Source of the DNA: a virus
Virus record (IMG/VR): IMGVR_UViG_3300027759_000232
Location: 1-35,507 of that record
DNA: 35,507 nt
Direction: 5' to 3' (one strand)
In this document: piece after piece, positions 16,650 through 24,250 of the stretch
How the letters are laid out: each line of letters starts with the position of its first letter
Position numbering within the stretch: position 1 is the first letter of the stretch
Notes under the pieces: generated by a model
What the model saw: the letters and a program-made list of their open reading frames with translations, nothing else
Database searches by the model: none
Told to the model about the DNA's origin: nothing
Position numbers and translations under genes: made by a program

Positions 16650-17621
16650 ATGGTCAAGAGATATTATGGTGGAATAATATCGGCTACACAGCCGTCGGTT
16701 ACTACTAGTTCAGCATCTGGATTTTTTAACGCAACACAACAGATGCAAGCTGTGAAAGCTGGAATATGGCCGACTACAGTTTTTCCACCTTTAGAATATC
16801 TTGTAGTTGCCGGTGGCGGCGGCGGCGGCGGCAGCAATGGCGGCGGCGGCGGCGCTGGCGGATATAGGACTGCACCAAATTTGGCTGTTGGTTCAGGAAA
16901 TATAACTGTAACAGTAGGGGCTGGAGGTAATGGAGGACCCACATATCTTTCACCTGGTACTAACGGTACTAACTCGTCTATTGAAAGTGCAAGTATAAAT
17001 TCTATAATCTCAATAGGAGGTGGTGTAGGAGGAACAGAATCTGGAGGTGTAGCATCAGTGGGCGGTTCTGGCGGCGGAGGAAACGGGTATCCTCCTGGTA
17101 TTACAGGTGGCGGGGTCGCGGGATTAGGTACTGCTGGTCAAGGTAACGCAGGGGGTTCTGGTATAAACTCAGCTAATGCTAGATTCGCTGCCGGCGGTGG
17201 TGGTGGTGCAGGCAATGTAGGTGTAGCCGGTACTGTGGGTACCAATAATGCAACAACCATTGGTGGTAATGGTGGTGCAGGCAATACATCTGTTATATCT
17301 GGAAATTCTACTGCCTATGCCGGTGGTGGTGGTGGTGGCGTATACCCTACAACTGCTGGTGCTGCAGGTACAGGGGGTACTGGAGGGGGAGGTGCTGGAG
17401 GTAAGACTGGAGCAGGAGTAGCTGGTACTACTAATACAGGTGGCGGCGGTGGCGGCGGAGCAAACACTTTCGCAGGTGGATTAGGTGGGTCTGGTATTGT
17501 AATCCTTCGCTATGCTGATACATATGCAGCAGCCACCTCCACCACAGGTAGTCCAACAATAACAGTTGCTGGTGGATACAGAATATATAAATTTACCAGT
17601 TCCGGTTCAATCACATTTTAA
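16650..17621 (+). CDS. Glycine-rich adhesin (polyglycine-type receptor-binding protein)
   Basis: A 323-residue protein with a short N-terminal segment (about 1-50), then LEYLVVAGGGGGGG and at least ten glycine-rich stretches up to about residue 282, separated by short variable loops. It closes with LGGSGIVILRYADTY and a GYRIYKFTSSGSITF strand. This is the general architecture of glycine-rich phage tip proteins. In the gp38-type adhesin of Salmonella phage S16, polyglycine helices stack in a sandwich and the loops between them bind the receptor. The fold here is inferred from composition, not shown. The position among fibre genes fits a tip adhesin. GGC/GGT codon runs are long and direct, so slippage or recombination between loops is plausible. 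Confidence 0.82.
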   Translation: MVKRYYGGIISATQPSVTTSSASGFFNATQQMQAVKAGIWPTTVFPPLEYLVVAGGGGGGGSNGGGGGAGGYRTAPNLAVGSGNITVTVGAGGNGGPTYLSPGTNGTNSSIESASINSIISIGGGVGGTESGGVASVGGSGGGGNGYPPGITGGGVAGLGTAGQGNAGGSGINSANARFAAGGGGGAGNVGVAGTVGTNNATTIGGNGGAGNTSVISGNSTAYAGGGGGGVYPTTAGAAGTGGTGGGGAGGKTGAGVAGTTNTGGGGGGGANTFAGGLGGSGIVILRYADTYAAATSTTGSPTITVAGGYRIYKFTSSGSITF

Positions 17622-17633
17622 AGGAGACATAAC

Positions 17634-17990
17634 ATGGCACATTTTGCACAAATAGATGAAAACAATATAGTAACTAGAGTACTAGTAATTGAACAAGATG
17701 TTGTCGATTCTGGTCTCTTTGGAGAACCCAACACTTGGATTCAAACAAGCTACAATACTGTAGCCGGAACGCACACTCAAGGTGGAACACCACTACGAAA
17801 GAACTATGCAGGTATTGGATATACATATGATTCTGGCAGAGATGCATTTTATGCTCCCAAACCATTCCCAAGTTGGCTATTAGATGAATTCACTTGTATA
17901 TGGAATCCTCCTGTGCCCATGCCAGTAGATGATAACTTATACAGTTGGAACGAAGATACTCTAACTTGGCAACAGATAAGTAATACATAA
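17634..17990 (+). CDS. Conserved phage protein of fibre cluster, unknown function
   Basis: The 118-residue protein begins MAHFAQIDENNIVTRVLVIE and contains WIQTSYNT, LRKNYAGIGYTYDSGRDAFY and FPSWLLDEFTCIWNPPVPMP, ending with YSWNEDTLTWQQI. I recognise this as a widespread small protein of marine T4-like and SAR11-type phages. It is normally next to fibre genes and sometimes fused to them. The W/Y-rich beta pattern suggests a binding or cap domain, but its function has not been defined to my knowledge. It has the best ribosome site of the cluster (AAGGAG at 17621-17626, 7 bases before the ATG), so it may be made in larger amounts than its neighbours. Confidence 0.85.
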   Translation: MAHFAQIDENNIVTRVLVIEQDVVDSGLFGEPNTWIQTSYNTVAGTHTQGGTPLRKNYAGIGYTYDSGRDAFYAPKPFPSWLLDEFTCIWNPPVPMPVDDNLYSWNEDTLTWQQISNT

Positions 17991-18003
17991 AAGGTAGTAA
18001 TAA

Positions 18004-18750
18004 ATGGCATTTCCCACCAGTCCCACAAATGGACAAACGAGCAGTGTAAACAACATACTGTATACCTATGCCAGTGCTACTAGGTCATGGACTCGTGTTC
18101 TTGCAGGCGCAAATGTCATCACAGCCAACAGTTTAATTTTATCGACCGGTCTTCAAAACACAGCCATTGGTAATGTAACTCCTAGTACGGCACTATTCAC
18201 AACGGTTGGTTCAAGTGGTAACACCACTGTAAGTGCATTAACAGTCAATGCTAATGCTACAGTCGGAACTACCCTTGGAGTAACTGGTAATATCAGTGGA
18301 AGTGGTGTTACTTTAACCGGTTCATTGACTGCTCGTGGCCCAGGCGACTTTGACGGCGGCCTACAAAGCACTCCAATTGGTAATGTGGCACCAAGTACAG
18401 CATTATTCACTACAGTAAGCGCCACGGGTAATATTACTGCCGCAGCTTTGACAAGTAACGGATCAATCACAGCAATTACATCATTGAGTGCCTTGGGTGG
18501 TCTACAAAGCACCCCAATTGGAAATGTAGCGCCAAATACAGCGCTATTCACCACAGTTGGTTCAAGTGGTAACACCACAGTAAGTGCATTGACCGTCAAT
18601 GCCACTGCCACAGTTGGAACTACTCTTGGAGTAACTGGCAATGTCAACATTGGCAATGTTGCTGGTGTAACCTGGGCCAATGCCAGCGGTGTTAGAGCTT
18701 GGACCTATTACAACAACAGCACCACAAGTTTAGACACAGTGTTCTTGTAA
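18004..18750 (+). CDS. Short repetitive tail fibre
   Basis: A 248-residue fibre. After an N-terminal FPTSPTNGQTSSVNNILYTY motif (followed by WTRVL), which is common at fibre starts, the protein consists of repeats GLQSTPIGNVAPSTALFTTV plus VSALTVNATATVGTTLGVTG. These are nearly the same as units in the giant fibre, so repeat cassettes have moved between the two genes. Residues 60-105 and 180-225 are internal copies of each other. The end (VTWANASGVRAWTYYNNST) is a small tip. AAGG at 17991-17994 precedes the ATG. The stop is one base before the next gene. Confidence 0.82.
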   Translation: MAFPTSPTNGQTSSVNNILYTYASATRSWTRVLAGANVITANSLILSTGLQNTAIGNVTPSTALFTTVGSSGNTTVSALTVNANATVGTTLGVTGNISGSGVTLTGSLTARGPGDFDGGLQSTPIGNVAPSTALFTTVSATGNITAAALTSNGSITAITSLSALGGLQSTPIGNVAPNTALFTTVGSSGNTTVSALTVNATATVGTTLGVTGNVNIGNVAGVTWANASGVRAWTYYNNSTTSLDTVFL

Positions 18751-18751
18751 A

Positions 18752-20959
18752 ATGCCAATAGCCACAAGACTTACCAATACTGGAACTCTCCTTGTCAACG
18801 GTTCGTTTGATGAAGTCAGTTTGGCTGCAGGTGCTATAAGTTTTAACGGGTCAACCCAATACTTGACTGGTACAAGTCCAAACTTATCTGGAACTTGGAC
18901 TGTGGAAATGTGGTGTTACTGGACAACTGGGGGAACACAAACCACCATAGTTAGTTTTAATAATGGTAGTAATAGTGGCATCAATTTATGGAAAAACTCG
19001 TCTAATCAATTGGTAGCCGACGATGGAGTAAATGGTGTGGTGGCAATGTCCACAGTTACTCCCACAATAAATGCATGGAACCATATTGCGTTTGTTAGAG
19101 TCGGAACAACTACCAGTGGCTATGTAAATGGAGTATTAGCCGGAACAACTACTTATACTCCGGGAACAACATCCGCGGTCAGTGTAGGCAGATATAATGG
19201 TAGTCCTTTTTATTATTTCCCAGGATATATTTCTAATCTTCGAGTGGTCAACGGCACAGCCGTATACACAGCCGCATTTACTCCACCACAAGCCATACTA
19301 CCTGCTATCACAAACACAAGTTTATTATTAAATGTTACAACCTCCGCTAACTTTATTCGAGATAACAGTACAAATAACTACACTCTAACCAACAACGGCA
19401 CTGCTACTTGGATTGCCACTGGTCCATTTAATCAAGGTTCTACCACATTAAAACAACGAATAGTCAATCCTTCAGTTACTGGTGGTACCGCAGTAGAAGT
19501 CTACAATCAATTTGATGAATTCACAGGAGCACCTATTGTTAACAACAATTTAATGGTCTGGGTAGATGCTGGCCAAACCGCCAGTTACTCAGGATCCGGC
19601 GCCACTTGGACCGATCTCAGCGGTAATAGTAAAAACTATACTCTCACTAACTCTCCAACTTTTAGATCACTCACCGGAGGTGGAGTCATAACGTTCGCGG
19701 GCGCCAGCAGCCAGTATGCTACCACAGCTACCACGCTGTTTAACTCTACCACAACCAATACCTACAGCATAAACATCTGGGTTTATCCTACAGGTGCTGG
19801 GCAGATAGTATCAGTAGACGGACAGTCAACGCCTAACACTGCATATCACTATACCGCCCTGGAAATTACCGCAGCAGGATTGATATATTTTGGGCAATGG
19901 ACAGGTGCAATGACCACAATAATCACAAGTGCTCGAAGTTTAAATGCCTGGTACAACCTGGCAATCACTTATAATGGAACCACAGCCACAGCCTATGTCA
20001 ATGGCGCCAGCGTGGGATCTAGTGCTATTGCATGGAGTGCTCCTGGAGCCAACACATTTTTTGCTTTGATGTCACAGGATGCGACCAATATGAGCGGTAC
20101 AACTGCTTATGCCAGTGGTAGCATTGGTGCATTTTCAGTGTACAATCGTGCTTTAACCGCAGCTGAAATCGTACAAAATTATAATGCATTACGAAACAGG
20201 TACGAATTAGCATCTATAACAGCAACTCAAATGCCAGTGGTTCAACGACAACAAAATTCTGGAACCTTGTTGATTAACAGCGGCATCTTTGATGAATTCA
20301 CAGGAGCCCCTGTAGTAGACACCGGTTTACAACTTTGGTTAGATGCTGCTCAGACAACCAGTTATCCTGGTTCAGGCGCAACCTGGACTGATTTAAGTGG
20401 TGCTGGTAACAACGGCACGCTGACCGCTAGTCCTACATTCAGTTCTACTACCAACGGTGGCACACTTACATTTAACGGATCATCGCAATATGCAACAACA
20501 ACATTAAGTAGTGCCACTATAAGTGATGGAACATTATCTGCCTGGTGTTATCCTATTGCATCACCTAACGCTGCCAACTTTGACGGAATCATAGATGGAG
20601 ATCTGCCCGGAAGTTATGGTACAGGTATTGGCATCAATAATGGAACATATCAGGCAATTTTGAATAATCAATTCTGGACTACTATAGGTCAAAACGTAAC
20701 ATTAAATCAATGGGTTATGGTGTCAATGACATTTACTGCAACTACTGCTATATTTTATCTAAATGGCGTCCAGGTTGCCACTCTTAGTTATACCAGAGGA
20801 GCAGTAAGCCCAGGAACAAATTATTTGGTTGGAAAAAGTGCGGCTAATGCTAGATATTTCAATGGTGGGATAGCCACAGCAATGATCTACAATCGTGCGT
20901 TAACAGCAGATGAAATTACCACAAATTTCAACGCCCTGCGTGGAAGATACGGCATTTAG
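18752..20959 (+). CDS. Triple LamG/concanavalin-like adhesin
   Basis: The 735-residue protein contains three jelly-roll domains of laminin-G/pentraxin type: about 28-195, 262-483 and 522-735. The first shows ISFNGSTQYLTG, TVEMWCYW, WNHIAFVRVG, TSGYVNGVLAG and FPGYISNLRVVNGTAVYTA. The second and third share FDEFTGAP, GSGATWTDLSG, a YNG/YLNG strand and YNRALTA-EI--N-NALR, so they are a recent internal duplication. Such domains usually bind carbohydrate, often with calcium. In this setting a receptor- or surface-sugar-binding role on the virion is likely. Short linkers with QRQQNSGTLLI and TLKQRIVNPS separate the domains. No catalytic motif is visible, so I call it an adhesin, not a glycanase. 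Confidence 0.87.
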   Translation: MPIATRLTNTGTLLVNGSFDEVSLAAGAISFNGSTQYLTGTSPNLSGTWTVEMWCYWTTGGTQTTIVSFNNGSNSGINLWKNSSNQLVADDGVNGVVAMSTVTPTINAWNHIAFVRVGTTTSGYVNGVLAGTTTYTPGTTSAVSVGRYNGSPFYYFPGYISNLRVVNGTAVYTAAFTPPQAILPAITNTSLLLNVTTSANFIRDNSTNNYTLTNNGTATWIATGPFNQGSTTLKQRIVNPSVTGGTAVEVYNQFDEFTGAPIVNNNLMVWVDAGQTASYSGSGATWTDLSGNSKNYTLTNSPTFRSLTGGGVITFAGASSQYATTATTLFNSTTTNTYSINIWVYPTGAGQIVSVDGQSTPNTAYHYTALEITAAGLIYFGQWTGAMTTIITSARSLNAWYNLAITYNGTTATAYVNGASVGSSAIAWSAPGANTFFALMSQDATNMSGTTAYASGSIGAFSVYNRALTAAEIVQNYNALRNRYELASITATQMPVVQRQQNSGTLLINSGIFDEFTGAPVVDTGLQLWLDAAQTTSYPGSGATWTDLSGAGNNGTLTASPTFSSTTNGGTLTFNGSSQYATTTLSSATISDGTLSAWCYPIASPNAANFDGIIDGDLPGSYGTGIGINNGTYQAILNNQFWTTIGQNVTLNQWVMVSMTFTATTAIFYLNGVQVATLSYTRGAVSPGTNYLVGKSAANARYFNGGIATAMIYNRALTADEITTNFNALRGRYGI

Positions 20960-20964
20960 AATAC

Positions 20965-20972
20965 AATAAATA
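20965..20972 (+). promoter_or_regulatory. T4-type late promoter (AATAAATA)
   Basis: AATAAATACT ends 7 bases before the ATG at 20980. The predicted start lies within about two bases of that ATG, and no ribosome site is present. Confidence 0.55.
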
Positions 20973-20979
20973 CTATACT

Positions 20980-21519
20980 ATGGCTAAACTCAACTCCGGA
21001 ACCCGAATTTATGGCAATGCAACAGTAGATACATTTATAACTGTTAGTTCGATAACCAACGGAGGCACAACTGGTACTGGTAATATCGGTGCTACTGGTG
21101 CAACATTCAACACTGTGTTTGCCAAAGCAACAACGGCACAATACGCCGACTTGGCAGAAATTTATATAGCCGATGACGATTATACACCCGGCACAGTGGT
21201 TGTGTTCGGTGGCTCTAAAGAAATCACAGTTACCAGCACAGCGCACGATACCAGAGTAGCAGGAGTTATATCAACTAATCCAGCATACTTGATGAATAGT
21301 GAAGTGCAAGGATTGCCAGTTGCGCTGACAGGTCGTGTTCCGTGTTTGGTGCAAGGCCCGATAAATAAAGGTGAAGTGTTGGTTACTGGCCTTAAACCGG
21401 GAACCGCACAGAAAATTAATCCGGCCAGATTTCAACCTGGATGTGTTATAGGCAAATCAATTGAAAATATTCCTGATGATGAATTAAAACTTATTGAAAT
21501 TGTTGTAGGAAGATTCTAA
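20980..21519 (+). CDS. Stand-alone fibre C-terminal (chaperone/maturation-like) domain
   Basis: The 179-residue protein's last ~155 residues align with the end of the 1728-residue fibre: GGTTGTGNIGATGATFNTVF, AKATTAQYADLAE, then PGTVV-FGGS, RVAGVISTNPAYLMNS, LTGRVPCLVQG, VIGK and IEIVVGRF. The DNA encoding the first ~35 residues is nearly identical in the two genes. The 25-residue N-terminus is unique. Related domains in other phage appendages fold a trimeric fibre and may cut themselves off. That function is inferred from architecture only. A free copy could act in trans or cap another fibre. Translation of the next gene is coupled through a TAATG overlap. Confidence 0.75.
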   Translation: MAKLNSGTRIYGNATVDTFITVSSITNGGTTGTGNIGATGATFNTVFAKATTAQYADLAEIYIADDDYTPGTVVVFGGSKEITVTSTAHDTRVAGVISTNPAYLMNSEVQGLPVALTGRVPCLVQGPINKGEVLVTGLKPGTAQKINPARFQPGCVIGKSIENIPDDELKLIEIVVGRF

Positions 21520-22259
21520 TGGAAAAAAAATTTCGTCGCGATTATACTGGTGAATTTGTTGTACACTTAAATACAAAAATTAAAGGTCAAGCCAGTCAAG
21601 TTCGAGAATGGATACCCAACACCATTGGCGCACAACACACAGGTCATGCGTTGGTATTTGGCAATGGCATTAGCAGATTGTCTTATCCAGTCGACTTTAA
21701 TCTTTTTACCATGCATCGCGGTGGCCTACACGCCAGTAAAAAATTAACAACTTACGGCTGTAATGCACTGCATCGAGAGCATGCAACACATATAATGGTA
21801 GTTAAACATCCGGTAATTGCCAAAGAAGTAGTTGACTCGGCCTACGCTCCAAATAATATTGTGGTCACCGGTTCAAAAAATATATTAAATTATCCTGACA
21901 AATTTCATTTAATTCCATTCGATCCCCAGTGGGGCGCTGGTCCAACAGCATTATATCTTGCGGCATTTGATGGTCATAATCACATTTACTTTATGGGATT
22001 TGATGGTCACGAAAGCACTACTTGGAACAATAATGTTTATGCTGGCACCAATGGTTATGCTGCAAAAACTTCGCATGTGGAATCTACCAAGTGGGAAGAC
22101 CAGTGCATGCAAGTTTTTAATGCTTACCATAATATTGAATTTATCAGAGTAATGCCCGCTGCCGGATCTAGTATGCCAGAACAATGGAAGTATGCCAATA
22201 ATCTTAGACACATTGGCTGGCAACAATTTGTCAGTGAAGTTGATCTGGGATCAACTTAA
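21519..22259 (+). CDS. Rossmann-like DUF115/glycosyltransferase-like protein
   Basis: A 246-residue protein that does not look structural. HALVFGNGISRL (45-54) is a nucleotide-binding-type loop at the end of a first beta strand. LTTYGCNALHREH (76-88) and the strand THIMVVKHPVI follow. GAGPTALYLAAFDGHNHIYF then MGFDG (139-163) form a second Rossmann-like beta-alpha-beta unit. The pattern FGNG...YGCNALxR...MGFDG resembles MAF/DUF115-type proteins involved in sugar transfer and a family seen in cyanophages. The reaction is unknown. Placed at the end of the fibre operon, it may modify fibre, capsid or host surface glycans. It overlaps the last fibre gene by one base and converges on the Nudix gene, overlapping it tail to tail by 9 bases (22251-22259). 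Confidence 0.6.
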   Translation: MEKKFRRDYTGEFVVHLNTKIKGQASQVREWIPNTIGAQHTGHALVFGNGISRLSYPVDFNLFTMHRGGLHASKKLTTYGCNALHREHATHIMVVKHPVIAKEVVDSAYAPNNIVVTGSKNILNYPDKFHLIPFDPQWGAGPTALYLAAFDGHNHIYFMGFDGHESTTWNNNVYAGTNGYAAKTSHVESTKWEDQCMQVFNAYHNIEFIRVMPAAGSSMPEQWKYANNLRHIGWQQFVSEVDLGST

Positions 22260-22682
22260 TTGTTCTAATACTTTAATTTTTTCTCTGGTTGCAGCAAACT
22301 TAAAAGTTCTATACACACCCGGATGCAATGGTTTGGGATAGTCGTCCAACTTGACCCAGCAATAGCCTTTGTGTTCATTATTAAGCTCGGGCGTAAATTC
22401 TTCATCTACTTTAATTAAAAAAGTATGATAGACAAAATTATTGCGTTCGCTGGTGTATTGCTCAATTGGAATTACTCTAGCACCGTTTATTTCCCCACCC
22501 AGCTCTTCTTGAATTTCTCTCTGTAATCCCTCTAGTACAGATTCATCGCGTTCTATCTTTCCACCCACAATACCCCAGGTGTTGGCAAACTTGCTGCCAT
22601 CACGCAATAAAAATAGATATCTATTTGTTTTGGTGCAATAAATTAATGCACCACAACTGCTGTTTAAAGAATTAGCTGCCAT
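22251..22682 (-). CDS. Nudix hydrolase
   Basis: A 143-residue hydrolase of nucleoside-diphosphate-linked compounds. The Nudix box is complete at residues 41-63: Gly41, Glu47, then REIQEELGG with the metal-binding glutamates Glu56, Glu59 and Glu60. The strand before it (TWGIVGGKIE) and the N-terminal CGALIYCTKTNRYLFLLRDG are typical. The substrate cannot be read from the sequence; housekeeping of damaged nucleotides, NADH/ADP-ribose or RNA caps are all known for phage Nudix enzymes. It is the last gene of the minus-strand operon, its start overlapping the end of gene 15 by 19 bases, so it is probably expressed late with the neck proteins. That is unusual for an enzyme. Confidence 0.9.
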   Translation of the reverse strand: MAANSLNSSCGALIYCTKTNRYLFLLRDGSKFANTWGIVGGKIERDESVLEGLQREIQEELGGEINGARVIPIEQYTSERNNFVYHTFLIKVDEEFTPELNNEHKGYCWVKLDDYPKPLHPGVYRTFKFAATREKIKVLEQLS

Positions 22683-24250
22683 TGCCCTGCCTTATAAGGC
22701 CCTTCGTAGCTCTTGACCCAAGTGTCGCCTGTCCATTGATATTGTGTCGAAGTAGTCAAATTAGTAACATACTCTATGGTTGTGGCAGTTTTGCTGTCAA
22801 AACTTACTCTCCAATATGCTCCGTCAAATTCAATAATATCATTGGCATACGCTACTAGCGGCACGCCACCAACACTGCTCCAGTCGTAGGTAGGAGGTGC
22901 ACCTGGTGCAGAAATGTAGTCGTTGACCAACAGATACCTAGTGCCCGCAGTTGGAGCAATCAAGTCTGCATTTGGTCGTGATCTTTCGGGATCAATGATG
23001 GCTGTGATTGCAGTCAGCGTGTTAACAGGTATTGTATCAATATCTGCAGTCCATAACAATACATTTTCGTTTTGCGGGTGATAGGCCACTGTGCCCACTA
23101 CTTCATTACCGTCTGCCATTTCTAATTTGATTTGACTGGATCCATTGGTCAAGTTGCCATATACATTGACTAAATCGCGCCATTTTTCGCTGGTACCAGT
23201 ATAACTGGATACTAGAGTAAATGTTACTCGATTGTTGACATTGGCAGTGATCAGTTTATTGGTAGTAATAGTATTACCAGCAACACTCAATACCACACAA
23301 TTACCTGTGATACCGCTGCCAGATACCACCATGCCTGGTTCAACATATTGGCTACTGGACACAACTATGGTAGTGTTGGCTACAGTATTTGCAGTAATTT
23401 TTTTAACAACTTGTTCACCAATTGGATTAGTAGTGGGCTCGTCATATCTTACCAAACTCAGTTGATTGTTTAATAAAATAACACCGTATTGCAGTGGAGT
23501 TAGATACTGTCTACTTAATAAATTGGCTTCATCGTAGATAGCTTGATCTATGTCACCATTGGCATCATAGATACTGGCAATAATTTTCTGGATAACACCC
23601 ATGCGTTTGACCAACGCAGGACTACTGATGTAAATGGGCAAAGTAAAGCTCAAAGTAGCAACATCTATGGGATTTTCAGTACCAACGGGAACACTTCTAC
23701 TGGTCCATTGAATATCTGAGAGTAACACATAGCTCAAACTGGTCCAATCAATATAATTGTCAGTACTTTGAATTTCTAATGCTGGGTTAAACAATGTACA
23801 GATTTGTTCTAATATCTGTAATTTTTGTTCAGTGTTGCTGGTCCAAATATCTAACTTTAATGTCAGACTATAAGGAACAGGCATTAACCGCTCTACTGTT
23901 AGAGTATCGCCCTGTTGGGTGCTGTAGTCGCCGGAGCTGGGATTGAGATAGCGCTCGCGTATTTGCATCTTATTAACATAAGTTGGATTCTGTACTCGAT
24001 CTCTGTCGTAGGTCAATGCATTGATGTATACTGCCATGGCCGGCACAGTGCGCAAAAAGTTTTCACTATTTTGTGTGAGTATGGCTGCAACTTGTCTACT
24101 ACTGTCGCCATAGACAACCGGCACTCTTTGTAGCGCAGTCACGCCACCGCTGTCTTTGCCAAATTCAACTTGAAAGTTGCTGACCATACGAATAAACTGT
24201 ATGATGAACCTTCTGATTTGTTGGTCATAAAAAAATTGTTGTAGAGCCAT
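22664..24250 (-). CDS. 15: Tail sheath stabiliser / tail completion protein (T4 gp15-like)
   Basis: Caps the finished tail and contacts the neck. The N-terminal ~215 residues follow the T4 gp15 pattern: FFYDQQIRRFIIQFIRMVSN, RVPVVYGDSSRQ, LMPVPYSLTLKLDIWTSNTE and ILEQICTLFNPALEI, ending in a SFTLPIYISSP strand. At 528 residues it is nearly twice T4 gp15 (272). The extra C-terminal half holds an inserted beta module (about 285-348, VEPGMVVSGSGITGNCVVLS) and a terminal domain (DIIEFDGAYWRVSFDSKTA, QYQWTGDTWVKSYEGPYKAG) that I also associate with aquatic T4-like gp15. The start codon overlaps the gp14 stop by one base. It lies on the strand opposite to most of the window. Confidence 0.85.
   Translation of the reverse strand: MALQQFFYDQQIRRFIIQFIRMVSNFQVEFGKDSGGVTALQRVPVVYGDSSRQVAAILTQNSENFLRTVPAMAVYINALTYDRDRVQNPTYVNKMQIRERYLNPSSGDYSTQQGDTLTVERLMPVPYSLTLKLDIWTSNTEQKLQILEQICTLFNPALEIQSTDNYIDWTSLSYVLLSDIQWTSRSVPVGTENPIDVATLSFTLPIYISSPALVKRMGVIQKIIASIYDANGDIDQAIYDEANLLSRQYLTPLQYGVILLNNQLSLVRYDEPTTNPIGEQVVKKITANTVANTTIVVSSSQYVEPGMVVSGSGITGNCVVLSVAGNTITTNKLITANVNNRVTFTLVSSYTGTSEKWRDLVNVYGNLTNGSSQIKLEMADGNEVVGTVAYHPQNENVLLWTADIDTIPVNTLTAITAIIDPERSRPNADLIAPTAGTRYLLVNDYISAPGAPPTYDWSSVGGVPLVAYANDIIEFDGAYWRVSFDSKTATTIEYVTNLTTSTQYQWTGDTWVKSYEGPYKAGQWQLIL

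Noticed and set aside
16650-20959. Diversity-generating retroelement acting on the adhesins
   Set aside because: LamG and glycine-rich adhesins can be targets, but no reverse transcriptase and no template/variable repeat pair with adenine-specific changes is visible in the window.
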